The notes beneath the pieces were generated by a model, which saw only the letters and a program-made list of their open reading frames with translations, made no database searches and had not been told where the DNA came from. From Lachnospiraceae bacterium (GTDB lineage: Bacteria; Bacillota; Clostridia; Lachnospirales; Lachnospiraceae), in contig JAFRCB010000044.1 in NCBI GenBank assembly GCA_017404585.1, forward strand, positions 1 through 5,109: 5,109 nt of DNA, in the 5' to 3' direction. The translations under genes and the position numbers were made by a program. Shown here piece after piece: positions 1 through 5,109 of this stretch. Numbering within the stretch: position 1 is the stretch's first letter; every line of letters begins with the position of its first letter.

Positions 1-138
1 GCGGTTATTGGTGTCCTTTACCTTGGGCTTATCGTCCTCATCCACCGGGACAAAATACTGTTCTCCGACCCCGCAGACCGGACATGTTTCAATAGACGCG
101 TCAAATACAGCTCCGCATACAAGACATTTTACCAGCAT
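1..138 (-). CDS. Rubredoxin-like domain protein, probable N-terminus of an NAD(P)/FAD-dependent oxidoreductase (partial)
   Basis: Only the first 46 codons are present; the frame stays open to the left edge. The residues show two iron-binding knuckles, C5-L-V-C8-G and C19-P-V-C22-G, followed by an acidic linker (VPVDEDDKP). Just ten residues separate the knuckles, as in the short rubredoxin-like domains of rubrerythrins and some oxidoreductases; classical rubredoxins have a much longer gap. In anaerobic Firmicutes a short domain of this kind, at the very start of a protein and followed by a charged linker, often precedes a FAD/NAD(P)-binding reductase; that assignment is from family knowledge, because the flavin domain lies outside the window. 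Its role would be electron transfer, possibly oxygen or peroxide detoxification. The ATG at 138-136 is supported by GGAGG (150-146) seven bases upstream. It is transcribed divergently from yfcE and has a sigma-A-type promoter at 257-229. A small stand-alone rubredoxin-like protein cannot be excluded. Confidence 0.65.
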   Translation of the reverse strand, partial: MLVKCLVCGAVFDASIETCPVCGVGEQYFVPVDEDDKPKVKDTNNR

Positions 139-228
139 ATATGTACCTCCATATAAATTTTTTCGAGTCTCATTTTCATCCCGCTCTCACTCTCATCTGC
201 CTGCTGAGGCGGAAAGTTTTATGAGTTA

Positions 229-257
229 ATTATAATTTTTTTCATTCATTTTCGCAA
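229..257 (-). promoter_or_regulatory. Promoter for the rubredoxin-like gene
   Basis: On the minus strand there is a perfect -10 hexamer TATAAT (234-229) and a -35-like TTGCGA (257-252) separated by 17 bases. Transcription would start near 222, giving a leader of about 85 nt before the ATG. A second TATAAT at 265-260 on the same strand has only a poor -35 (TTTTGT, 288-283). The promoter is inferred from consensus match and spacing. Confidence 0.5.
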
Positions 258-279
258 TAATTATACAAACAATTCGCAA
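251..279. repeat. Two direct TTCGCAA heptamers spaced 22 bp apart
   Basis: TTCGCAA occurs at 251-257 and again at 273-279, start to start 22 bp, or about two DNA turns. The left copy contains the -35 element of the minus-strand promoter, and an alternative TATAAT lies between the copies. Such spacing would put two regulator subunits on the same face of the helix. The region is AT-rich and the match is short, so chance is a real alternative. Confidence 0.25.
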
Positions 280-405
280 AATACAAAAGAAGTTCCGTCA
301 TATGTATGATGAACAGAACCGCAATTATGGGAAACACCGAGACACATTTGCGGCATTGACCTGCATATGATACACTTAAGACATCACTAATGCGAGGTAA
401 AAACA

Positions 406-975
406 ATGAAAAAATTACTGATCGCGTCCGATATACACGGATCCGCTTATTACTGTGAAAAGCTGATGGAAAGAATAAATGAGGAGAATGCTGACCGCAT
501 ACTGCTGCTCGGTGACCTTCTCTACCACGGCCCCAGAAATGATCTGCCGAGGGACTATGCGCCTAAGCGCGTCATAGAAATGCTGAATTCCCTCACAGGC
601 GACCTTATATGCGTAAGAGGCAATTGTGACACTGAAGTTGACCAGATGGTCCTTACTTTCCCGATCATGGCGGAGTACGCCTTCGTCACTGTCGGGGACG
701 AAAAGCTCTTTGTGACCCACGGTCACCATCACGGTGAGAAAACACCTCCTCCGCTGAAAAAGGGCGATATACTGCTGTGCGGTCACACACATATCCCCGC
801 ATGCAATGCATATGAGGACTTCACTTATATGAATCCCGGCTCGGTCGGCATTCCGAAAAAGGGATCCCGATACAGCTATATGACGTGGGAAAACGGCGAA
901 TTCTACTGGAAAGATGTGGAGACCGGTGAAGTCTATCACACAAGAAGCCGGGGCAAAATCGAACTGCCCGGCTGA
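406..975 (+). CDS. yfcE: YfcE-type metallophosphodiesterase
   Basis: A 189-residue cytoplasmic calcineurin-like phosphoesterase, close in length to E. coli YfcE (184 aa) and matching it across the whole chain. The metal-binding motifs appear in order: D9-x-H11-G (SDIHG), G36-D37 followed by HGPRN (41-45), R71-G-N73-C-D, T104-H105-G-H, and G126-H127-T-H129. The likely dinuclear metal ligands are D9, H11, D37, N73, H105, H127 and H129, all present. The YfcE signatures EVDQM (77-81) and NPGSV (near 143-147) are also kept. E. coli YfcE is a manganese-dependent phosphodiesterase on model substrates; its physiological substrate is not known, so none is assigned here. The ATG is preceded by GAGG (394-397) eight bases upstream. 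A weak -10-like TATGAT lies at 366-371 without a good -35. The gene is divergent from the rubredoxin-like gene and 246 bp ahead of dtd; no clear terminator separates them, so partial co-transcription with dtd is possible. Confidence 0.93.
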   Translation: MKKLLIASDIHGSAYYCEKLMERINEENADRILLLGDLLYHGPRNDLPRDYAPKRVIEMLNSLTGDLICVRGNCDTEVDQMVLTFPIMAEYAFVTVGDEKLFVTHGHHHGEKTPPPLKKGDILLCGHTHIPACNAYEDFTYMNPGSVGIPKKGSRYSYMTWENGEFYWKDVETGEVYHTRSRGKIELPG

Positions 976-1098
976 GAACTGTGCCGGCAACAGGAATACC
1001 GGGCTGATAAAAAACTGAGAAACGGCGCAAAAACGCTTCCGGCGGCCGCGCTATCTTAGCTTTTTCCTCTACATATTCGCACTAAATGCCGGCCATAC

Positions 1099-1112
1099 CG
1101 CGGCATGCCGCG
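1099..1112. repeat. Perfect 14-bp palindrome upstream of the dtd promoter
   Basis: CGCGGCATGCCGCG reads the same on both strands. With one mismatched pair (1098/1113), two more pairs (1097/1114 and 1096/1115) extend it to 20 bp. It ends six bases before the -35-like element of dtd, so it could be an operator or a short hairpin in a read-through transcript from yfcE. It has no loop and no T-run, so it is not a terminator. Confidence 0.45.
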
Positions 1113-1118
1113 ATACTC

Positions 1119-1148
1119 TTGCGGAACCGGAAGCGATATCAGTATAAT
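1119..1148 (+). promoter_or_regulatory. Promoter for dtd
   Basis: A perfect -10 TATAAT (1143-1148) lies 18 bases after TTGCGG (1119-1124), which matches only the TTG of the -35 consensus. The expected start near 1155 gives a leader of about 67 nt ahead of the dtd ATG. This supports the 1222 start, because the longer open frame would begin at 1105, upstream of this promoter. Confidence 0.45.
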
Positions 1149-1210
1149 AATACGCGACGCTTTCAGATTCAAGAGGAACGCCGGCAGAAATGAACATAAG
1201 AACATATATC

Positions 1211-1214
1211 GAGG
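1211..1214 (+). promoter_or_regulatory. Ribosome binding site that fixes the dtd start
   Basis: GAGG at 1211-1214 sits seven bases before the ATG at 1222. The in-frame ATG at 1105 has no comparable site and falls inside the palindrome, so the 39 extra residues it would add are rejected. Confidence 0.75.
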
Positions 1215-1221
1215 TTACCAC

Positions 1222-1695
1222 ATGAGATTTTTAATACAGAGAGTTTCCGAAGCCAAAGTAACAGTGGACAACGAGGTGATCGGAGAAATCGGAGACGGCT
1301 TCTGCGTCCTGATCGGAATTGCGGAGACCGACACCGAGGAGATTGCAGACGTGCTGATAAAGAAGATGACCGGTCTTCGGATCTTCCAGGATGAAAATGA
1401 TAAAACGAATCTGAACATTGATACCGTCGGCGGCAATCTGCTGCTGATCTCCCAGTTCACACTCTACGCGGACTGCAGAAAGGGCAACCGGCCGTCCTTC
1501 GTCAAAGCCGGCTCACCTGAACATGCCAATCGGCTGTATGAGTACATCATAAAAAGATGTTCCGAACATTTTCCGAATGTACAGCGCGGAAGCTTCGGTG
1601 CCTACATGAAGATCTCACTGGTCACTGATGGGCCGTTCTCAGTCATGCTCGACTCTGATGAGCTTGTGAGGCCGAAGGCATCAGGAAATAAATAA
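1222..1695 (+). CDS. dtd: D-aminoacyl-tRNA deacylase (DTD)
   Basis: A 157-residue cytoplasmic protein of the DTD1 family. It hydrolyses D-amino acids (classically D-Tyr) from mischarged tRNA and also clears Gly-tRNA(Ala), acting as a homodimer with the active site at the dimer interface. The N-terminus MRFLIQRVSEAKV is characteristic. The signature S77-Q-F-T-L81 and the Gly137-Pro138 pair, which forms the cross-subunit chiral selectivity motif, are both at the usual family positions, as is the N89-R-P-S-F segment. One small departure: the second motif usually reads N-x-G-P-x-T but here is T135-D-G-P-F-S140, two conservative changes that keep the Gly-Pro pair and a hydroxyl residue. The start at 1222 is chosen from the GAGG site and because it gives the normal family length and N-terminus. 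The gene has its own promoter (1119-1148) and terminator (1702-1736). Confidence 0.95.
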   Translation: MRFLIQRVSEAKVTVDNEVIGEIGDGFCVLIGIAETDTEEIADVLIKKMTGLRIFQDENDKTNLNIDTVGGNLLLISQFTLYADCRKGNRPSFVKAGSPEHANRLYEYIIKRCSEHFPNVQRGSFGAYMKISLVTDGPFSVMLDSDELVRPKASGNK

Positions 1696-1701
1696 AATAC
1701 A

Positions 1702-1736
1702 GCGCCGCGGGAATCACATCCCGCGGCGCCTTTTTT
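1702..1736 (+). terminator. Intrinsic terminator of dtd, probably bidirectional
   Basis: A perfect 11-bp GC-rich stem (1702-1712 with 1719-1729) encloses a six-base loop, ATCACA, and is followed by C and six T (1731-1736), seven bases after the dtd stop. On the opposite strand the same hairpin is followed by TGTATTTTATTTATTT (plus-strand bases 1701-1686), so it could also stop transcripts of the convergent GH3 gene, about 130 nt past that gene's stop codon. Confidence 0.9.
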
Positions 1737-1823
1737 ATCCCGTGTTCAGATAAACAAGTCGAACAGCATCGTTACTGCTTCGCGAACCCAATAATCATAA
1801 TACAGACAATTGCATCGTCCATT

Positions 1824-1852
1824 TATCGGGAGTTCCTGCGGAACTTCCGATA
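1824..1852 (-). terminator. Hairpin directly after the GH3 stop codon, no U-tract
   Basis: An inverted repeat of 13 positions (1824-1836 with 1840-1852) has a three-base loop, TGC, and begins seven bases past the GH3 stop. One position is mismatched: G·U in a plus-strand RNA but A·C in a minus-strand RNA. Neither side has a T-run, so it is not a classical intrinsic terminator. It may be an mRNA 3'-end stabiliser or assist the bidirectional terminator at 1702-1736. Confidence 0.4.
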
Positions 1853-1859
1853 TGATGTA

Positions 1860-4763
1860 TTATGCCTTCTTCTTGAAAGCCTTCATCGCGATCAGTAAGC
1901 ACAGGAGGCCTACGACCACATCTGCGCCGTACATGATCTTCTTCCAGGAAGCCATGCCTTCGTTCAGGTTCTCCGGATAGTAAGCGCGGCTGTTGGCAAC
2001 AACATAGAGGATGTTCTTCGCTGCTGTTCTCATTGCCTGCTGAGCGCCGTTGGTATCACGGAACTGAACATCATTGGTCGCTGTCGGATAGTTGACGAGC
2101 ATGAGGTCTGTACCGTTGCGGATCGCCTGGTCGGAGCTCATGTATCCGTAAACACCGAAGTAGTCGGTCTCAACGAAGCCCTCAAATCCCCACTCATCGC
2201 GGAGGACCGTCTTGCAGAGCGAGCTGCTGCCGCCTGCCCAGCGGTTGCCGATGTAGTTGAAGGAGGACATGACTGCAAGGCAGTTCGCATCCTTAACGCA
2301 CATCTCGAACGGCTTCAGATAGATCTCACGGATTGCCTGCTCACTCGACCATGTGCAGACCATGTCGCATCTGTTCTGTTCCTGATCGTTCAGCGCGAAA
2401 TGCTTCATGTAGGCATATACGCCGTTCTCCTGTGAGCCCTGAACTGCCTTTGCGGCGATATAGCCGGAAAGGACGCCGTCCTCTGAATAGTACTCGAAGT
2501 TACGTCCTGCAAATGCAGTTCTGTGGTTATTCATAGCCGGTGCGTACCAGCCGGAGACATCCATCTCATTGGCCATCTTGCCGATGGAATCACCGAACGC
2601 ATAAGCCAGATCCTTGTTCCATGTTCCGGCAACGACAACGCCTACCGGGAAGCCGATGGAGCCGACACCGGTGAAGTTGTTGTTGATGGAAGCCGGGCCG
2701 TCGCAGTCATTTGTGCGGACCTTGCCGACGGAATCAATAGAGTTCGTCTGATAGCCGCCGAGAGAGATCACTGCGTTCATATCGTCAAGGGTCAGCTGAT
2801 CCATGAAAGCATCCCACTGCGGATCGTCCTTAGCAAGACCGACCATGTCTTTCAGCTTCAGATTGTTGGAAGCGCCCGTCGTGATCGGTTCAGCATCCGG
2901 ATCCTCATCCTGTGCTGTCGCTTCCGCTGTCAGATAGTTGCTGATGTTGTAGAATGTGGACTTGGCATCTTCGGAAATCTCGAAGGAAGCCGGAGCTGCT
3001 GTGGCCTTGTCGTAATTTGCAAACTTATCCTTGCGGGAGAGGTATGTGATATCGCCTTCAGCATAGTCGAACTGATTCTCTGCTGTAACGAGGTCGCTCT
3101 CTCTCTTGTTGTCGCCTGTGTACTTAACTGTATCAGCGACTTTATATGTCTTGCTGTCGATAATATTATGGGCATCGGAGTTGATGGAGATAATATAATC
3201 GCCCTTCTCAAGTACATAGCCGCCGGCGTCTTTAGCGTCATAGGAAGCCATGTCTTCCACATTGAATGTGATCTTGACCTTCTCGGATGCGCCCGGCTCA
3301 AGAAGAGATGTCTTCTCGAACGCGATCAGGTTAGCGGATGCCTTCTCAATACCGCCGTTCGTGTAAGGCGGATTGTAGTAGACTTCCACAACGTCCTTGC
3401 CCGCGACATCGCCGGTGTTCTTTACTTCAACTTCAAAGCTGATCTTGCCGTCCGCTTCGGTGATATCGCCCATCTTCTGCTCGAATGTCGTGTAGGAAAG
3501 GCCGTAGCCGAACGGATACTGGACTACCTTGTCATAGTCGATAAAGCCTTCCGCAGCGGCTGTCTCGTAGAACTTATAGCCGACATAAATGCCTTCGACA
3601 TAGTTGACGAAGCCCGGGGTTGCTGTGGACTCGGTGCCTGTGAATCCGACGGATGTGTAAGCGAAGTCATCCATATTCGTGTAATTAAAGTCACCAAAGT
3701 TGTTCCACCACGGAGTAGCCTTAAGATCATAGACATATGTATCAATCATCTTGCCGGACGGATTGACTTCACCGCTTATGAGCTTGCCGAGAGCCTTCAT
3801 GCCGATGTGGCCCTGTCCTGCTGTCCAGAGAACGGACTTGATCTGCGGGTAGTCGTTGACGAAGCCGAGCTCAAATGCATTTGCGCCGTTATAGACAAGA
3901 ACGACTTTTTCGAAATTCTTGCAGACGAGATCGATCATCTCCTCCTCTCTGTTGGAGAGCTTCAGATAATGATCACCCTCATCCCAGTCGTTGCCTTCGT
4001 TCATGGAATCATCATAGACACCTGCCGTGTATGTTGTGCCGTCCTGGAAGGATCCGTCAACGACTGCGGGCATGTTAGCCGGAAGGTCAGCGCCCTCACC
4101 GCCGGAGCGGGAGATGACGATCATGGCTGTGTCTGAGAATGCCTTCGCGTTGGCAATCAGGTCATCTGAATACTTGGAGACATTCGGCTCTGGAAGTGTC
4201 CAGTCCTGAGCCCACATGCCGACGACCGGACGCTCGGGCTGATACTCTGTGTAGAAAGATGTCAGCTCTGTGTTCGTCTCGAAGCCGGCATCCGCAAGGC
4301 TTGTGAGAATGTCCGTTGTCGGATACGCATCGTTCAGAGCACCTGAACCGGCACCGCCGAGGATCGGTTTCGTTGATGCCCAGCCGAAGACGTTCAGCTT
4401 GGAACCGGACGCCAGCGGAAGCAGATCATCATCGTTGTTCAGAAGGACAATGCCCTCCTCGCCGATCGAGACCGCAAGCTCCTGCGCCTCTTCGGATGTC
4501 GCTTCCGTGATCGTGCCGGATCCGCTGATAAGGTCGAGCATCGTGCTCATCGGACCTGTGCAGATCATGTTGACAACGACGCAGAGACCTGCCAGAAGTC
4601 CGATTCCGGCAAGACCGCGGATCTTGCCCGCATGGTTCTTACTGATCTTGCCTGCCAGGATGAGCAGCAGTAAGCCTGCAACAAGGATCACTCCGGCTGC
4701 TACCAGGTATGACTGGATCGAATTGATGACGTTCATGACATCATCCATGTTAATAGATATCAT
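1860..4763 (-). CDS. Membrane-anchored, domain-permuted glycoside hydrolase family 3 enzyme (beta-glucosidase-like)
   Basis: A 967-residue enzyme expected to remove terminal beta-linked sugars from oligosaccharides at the cell surface; exact sugar specificity cannot be read. Domain order is reversed relative to ordinary GH3. Two hydrophobic helices (about 18-38 and 50-69) flank a Lys/Arg-rich loop. Next come the GH3 C-terminal alpha/beta domain (about 95-425, with the ISRSGGEG motif, E223 as candidate acid/base, and GEVNPSGK at 331-338), a fibronectin-III-like domain (about 440-545, NTGDVAGK at 449-456), a linker, and last the GH3 N-terminal TIM-barrel (about 640-925). The barrel carries DGP (688-690), GRNFEYYSED (753-762), K787-H788-F, MSSFN (832-836) and the candidate nucleophile D867 in ETDYF. 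A final hydrophobic stretch (946-960) ends in KAFKKKA. Positive charges predict both ends inside or at the membrane with the catalytic part outside. The ATG at 4763 has AGGAGG seven bases upstream. Permuted GH3 enzymes are known from Ruminococcus albus and Butyrivibrio fibrisolvens. Confidence 0.93.
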   Translation of the reverse strand: MISINMDDVMNVINSIQSYLVAAGVILVAGLLLLILAGKISKNHAGKIRGLAGIGLLAGLCVVVNMICTGPMSTMLDLISGSGTITEATSEEAQELAVSIGEEGIVLLNNDDDLLPLASGSKLNVFGWASTKPILGGAGSGALNDAYPTTDILTSLADAGFETNTELTSFYTEYQPERPVVGMWAQDWTLPEPNVSKYSDDLIANAKAFSDTAMIVISRSGGEGADLPANMPAVVDGSFQDGTTYTAGVYDDSMNEGNDWDEGDHYLKLSNREEEMIDLVCKNFEKVVLVYNGANAFELGFVNDYPQIKSVLWTAGQGHIGMKALGKLISGEVNPSGKMIDTYVYDLKATPWWNNFGDFNYTNMDDFAYTSVGFTGTESTATPGFVNYVEGIYVGYKFYETAAAEGFIDYDKVVQYPFGYGLSYTTFEQKMGDITEADGKISFEVEVKNTGDVAGKDVVEVYYNPPYTNGGIEKASANLIAFEKTSLLEPGASEKVKITFNVEDMASYDAKDAGGYVLEKGDYIISINSDAHNIIDSKTYKVADTVKYTGDNKRESDLVTAENQFDYAEGDITYLSRKDKFANYDKATAAPASFEISEDAKSTFYNISNYLTAEATAQDEDPDAEPITTGASNNLKLKDMVGLAKDDPQWDAFMDQLTLDDMNAVISLGGYQTNSIDSVGKVRTNDCDGPASINNNFTGVGSIGFPVGVVVAGTWNKDLAYAFGDSIGKMANEMDVSGWYAPAMNNHRTAFAGRNFEYYSEDGVLSGYIAAKAVQGSQENGVYAYMKHFALNDQEQNRCDMVCTWSSEQAIREIYLKPFEMCVKDANCLAVMSSFNYIGNRWAGGSSSLCKTVLRDEWGFEGFVETDYFGVYGYMSSDQAIRNGTDLMLVNYPTATNDVQFRDTNGAQQAMRTAAKNILYVVANSRAYYPENLNEGMASWKKIMYGADVVVGLLCLLIAMKAFKKKA

Positions 4764-4862
4764 ACATTTTCCTCCTTTTCTTTTTCACTCCTTCATGGCC
4801 GCTTCCTTCCACTCCGGAATGTATTACACCGTGCCTTTCAGCCAGACACGAATCTATCCTAA

Positions 4863-4891
4863 ATTAGATCAAAAAACTTGACCGTTCACAA
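4863..4891 (-). promoter_or_regulatory. Candidate promoter of the GH3 gene
   Basis: On the minus strand TTGTGA (4891-4886) is separated by 17 bases from TCTAAT (4868-4863), each matching consensus at four or five positions. The expected start near 4856 gives a leader of about 93 nt ending in the strong AGGAGG site (4776-4771). The right arm of the hairpin at 4879-4910 overlaps the -35 and spacer, so anything bound there could block or help the polymerase. Confidence 0.4.
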
Positions 4892-4910
4892 TTTTTGTCA
4901 TGAACGGTCA
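4871..4910 (-). terminator. Hairpin with T-run on the minus strand, upstream of the GH3 gene (terminator or operator)
   Basis: TGACCGTTCA (4879-4888) and TGAACGGTCA (4901-4910) are perfect 10-bp inverted arms with a 12-base spacer. Read on the minus strand the hairpin is followed after two bases by six T (4876-4871), the form of an intrinsic terminator for a gene entering from the right. The 12-base loop is long, and the arm centres are 22 bp apart, about two helix turns, so a dimeric regulator site is an alternative, all the more because it overlaps the -35 of the candidate GH3 promoter. Confidence 0.55.
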
Positions 4911-4930
4911 TAATAACGACATAATCAGTT

Positions 4931-4966
4931 TGCAGTTGTTCGATCAGGCTGCTCTTGCGCTTTGCT
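4931..4966 (-). repeat. Direct repeat, inner copy, with coding-like content
   Basis: This 36-bp segment matches 5013-5045 except for three extra bases (4938-4940 region) and one T/C change. A 24-bp core (4939-4962) is identical. On the minus strand one frame, open from 4977 to a TAA at 4866-4864, reads AKRKSSLIEQLQ across the repeat. That 37-codon frame has no good start before the repeat and runs on through the hairpin at 4871-4910, so it looks like a gene remnant rather than a working gene. Confidence 0.7.
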
Positions 4967-4990
4967 TTGCGGATTCGTCATAGACTCACG

Positions 4991-5109
4991 TCACGATAAC
5001 CTCAGGAATTTCTGCAGTTCGATCAGGCTGCTCTTGCGCTTCGCTACCGGCGCAAAGCATCCATCTTCGTGAGAAAAACATTGCAGGTCCTTCCCTGTGA
5101 GATCAAAAA
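4991..5109 (-). CDS. Possible 3' end of an unidentified gene (partial)
   Basis: On the minus strand a frame stays open from the right edge to a TGA at 4993-4991, covering 38 codons. I do not recognise the product. The visible residues include a Cys/Phe/Glu-bearing stretch (GKDLQCFSHEDG) followed by AKRKSSLIELQKF near the end, a basic, helix-like tail. Support for coding is indirect. The repeated segment inside it differs from its other copy only by an in-frame three-base gap and a synonymous third-position change, and a hairpin plus T-run follows about 80 nt downstream in the same orientation, as expected after a gene end. If real, the gene lies upstream of and in the same direction as the GH3 gene. 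Shorter frames in the other two phases exist here, so chance is possible. Confidence 0.3.
   Translation of the reverse strand, partial: FDLTGKDLQCFSHEDGCFAPVAKRKSSLIELQKFLRLS
5013..5045 (-). repeat. Direct repeat, outer copy, with coding-like content
   Basis: The 33-bp partner of 4931-4966, offset by about 80 bp in the same orientation; the identical core is 5018-5041. It falls inside the possible partial gene at 4991-5109, where it encodes AKRKSSLIELQ. The two copies lie in different reading frames relative to each other, so the inner copy cannot be an in-frame extension of the same protein. Confidence 0.7.

Noticed and set aside
228..242. PerR/Fur-like box in the AT-rich divergent region (TTAATTATAATT)
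   Set aside because: Only one half resembles a PerR half-site; the second half does not match, and the stretch is explained by the -10 hexamer.
415..990. 191-codon minus-strand frame across yfcE
   Set aside because: Antisense shadow of yfcE; no domain and no supporting start signal.
965..1006. GC-rich inverted segments just after yfcE (CCGGC/GCCGG, CCGGG) as a terminator
   Set aside because: Stems are short with bulges and no T-run follows, so I do not call a terminator for yfcE.
1105..1221. 39-residue N-terminal extension of dtd
   Set aside because: The ATG at 1105 lies inside a palindrome and upstream of the TATAAT promoter with no ribosome binding site. The ATG at 1222 has GAGG at proper spacing and gives the normal DTD N-terminus and length.
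2523..4136. 537-codon open frame on the plus strand inside the GH3 gene
   Set aside because: It is antisense to the GH3 coding region, starts at a GTG without a ribosome binding site, and its translation has no recognisable domain. The opposite frame shows GH3 motifs throughout, so this is a codon-bias shadow.
4752..4815. Leader peptide or small upstream frame before the GH3 start (a three-codon ATG-AAG-GAG-TGA and a GTG frame overlapping the start)
   Set aside because: Neither has a convincing ribosome binding site of its own; the polypurine content comes from the AGGAGG region, so chance frames are likely.
4931..5045. CRISPR array
   Set aside because: Only two copies, imperfect, with a three-base length difference and no regular spacer series or cas genes.
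5034..5055. Small hairpin TTGCGC/GCGCAA near the right edge
   Set aside because: Only six pairs with a ten-base loop and no T-run; too weak to annotate and it lies in the possible coding end.

Overview
The window looks like a chromosomal segment from an anaerobic, gut- or rumen-type Clostridia (Lachnospiraceae-like) bacterium. This is inferred from strong AGGAGG/GGAGG-type ribosome binding sites, a short rubredoxin-type oxidoreductase N-terminus, and a membrane-bound, domain-permuted family 3 glycoside hydrolase, a type known from Butyrivibrio and Ruminococcus. No RNA gene, IS element, CRISPR array or phage gene is visible.

Layout, left to right. (1) Positions 1-138, minus strand: the first 46 codons of a rubredoxin-like protein, probably a FAD/NAD(P)-dependent oxidoreductase, running off the left edge, with its own promoter. 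(2) Positions 406-975, plus strand: a YfcE-type metallophosphodiesterase, divergent from (1). (3) Positions 1222-1695, plus strand: dtd, D-aminoacyl-tRNA deacylase, with its own promoter preceded by a perfect 14-bp palindrome and followed by a strong terminator that also works on paper in the opposite direction. (4) Positions 1860-4763, minus strand and convergent with dtd: a 967-residue GH3 beta-glycosidase in which the usual domain order is circularly permuted and which is flanked by transmembrane helices at both ends. (5) Positions 4864-5109: the upstream region of the GH3 gene. It holds a promoter, a hairpin plus T-run on the minus strand, and two direct copies of a ~35-bp segment that both encode nearly the same peptide. 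The outer copy lies in what may be the 3' end of another minus-strand gene running off the right edge.

The genes do not form one pathway. yfcE and dtd are housekeeping hydrolases on the plus strand. The GH3 gene is a stand-alone surface carbohydrate enzyme with no transporter or regulator visible beside it.

I found no convincing new multi-gene system. The points most worth a second look are the permuted, doubly anchored GH3 enzyme and the coding-like duplicated segment upstream of it.
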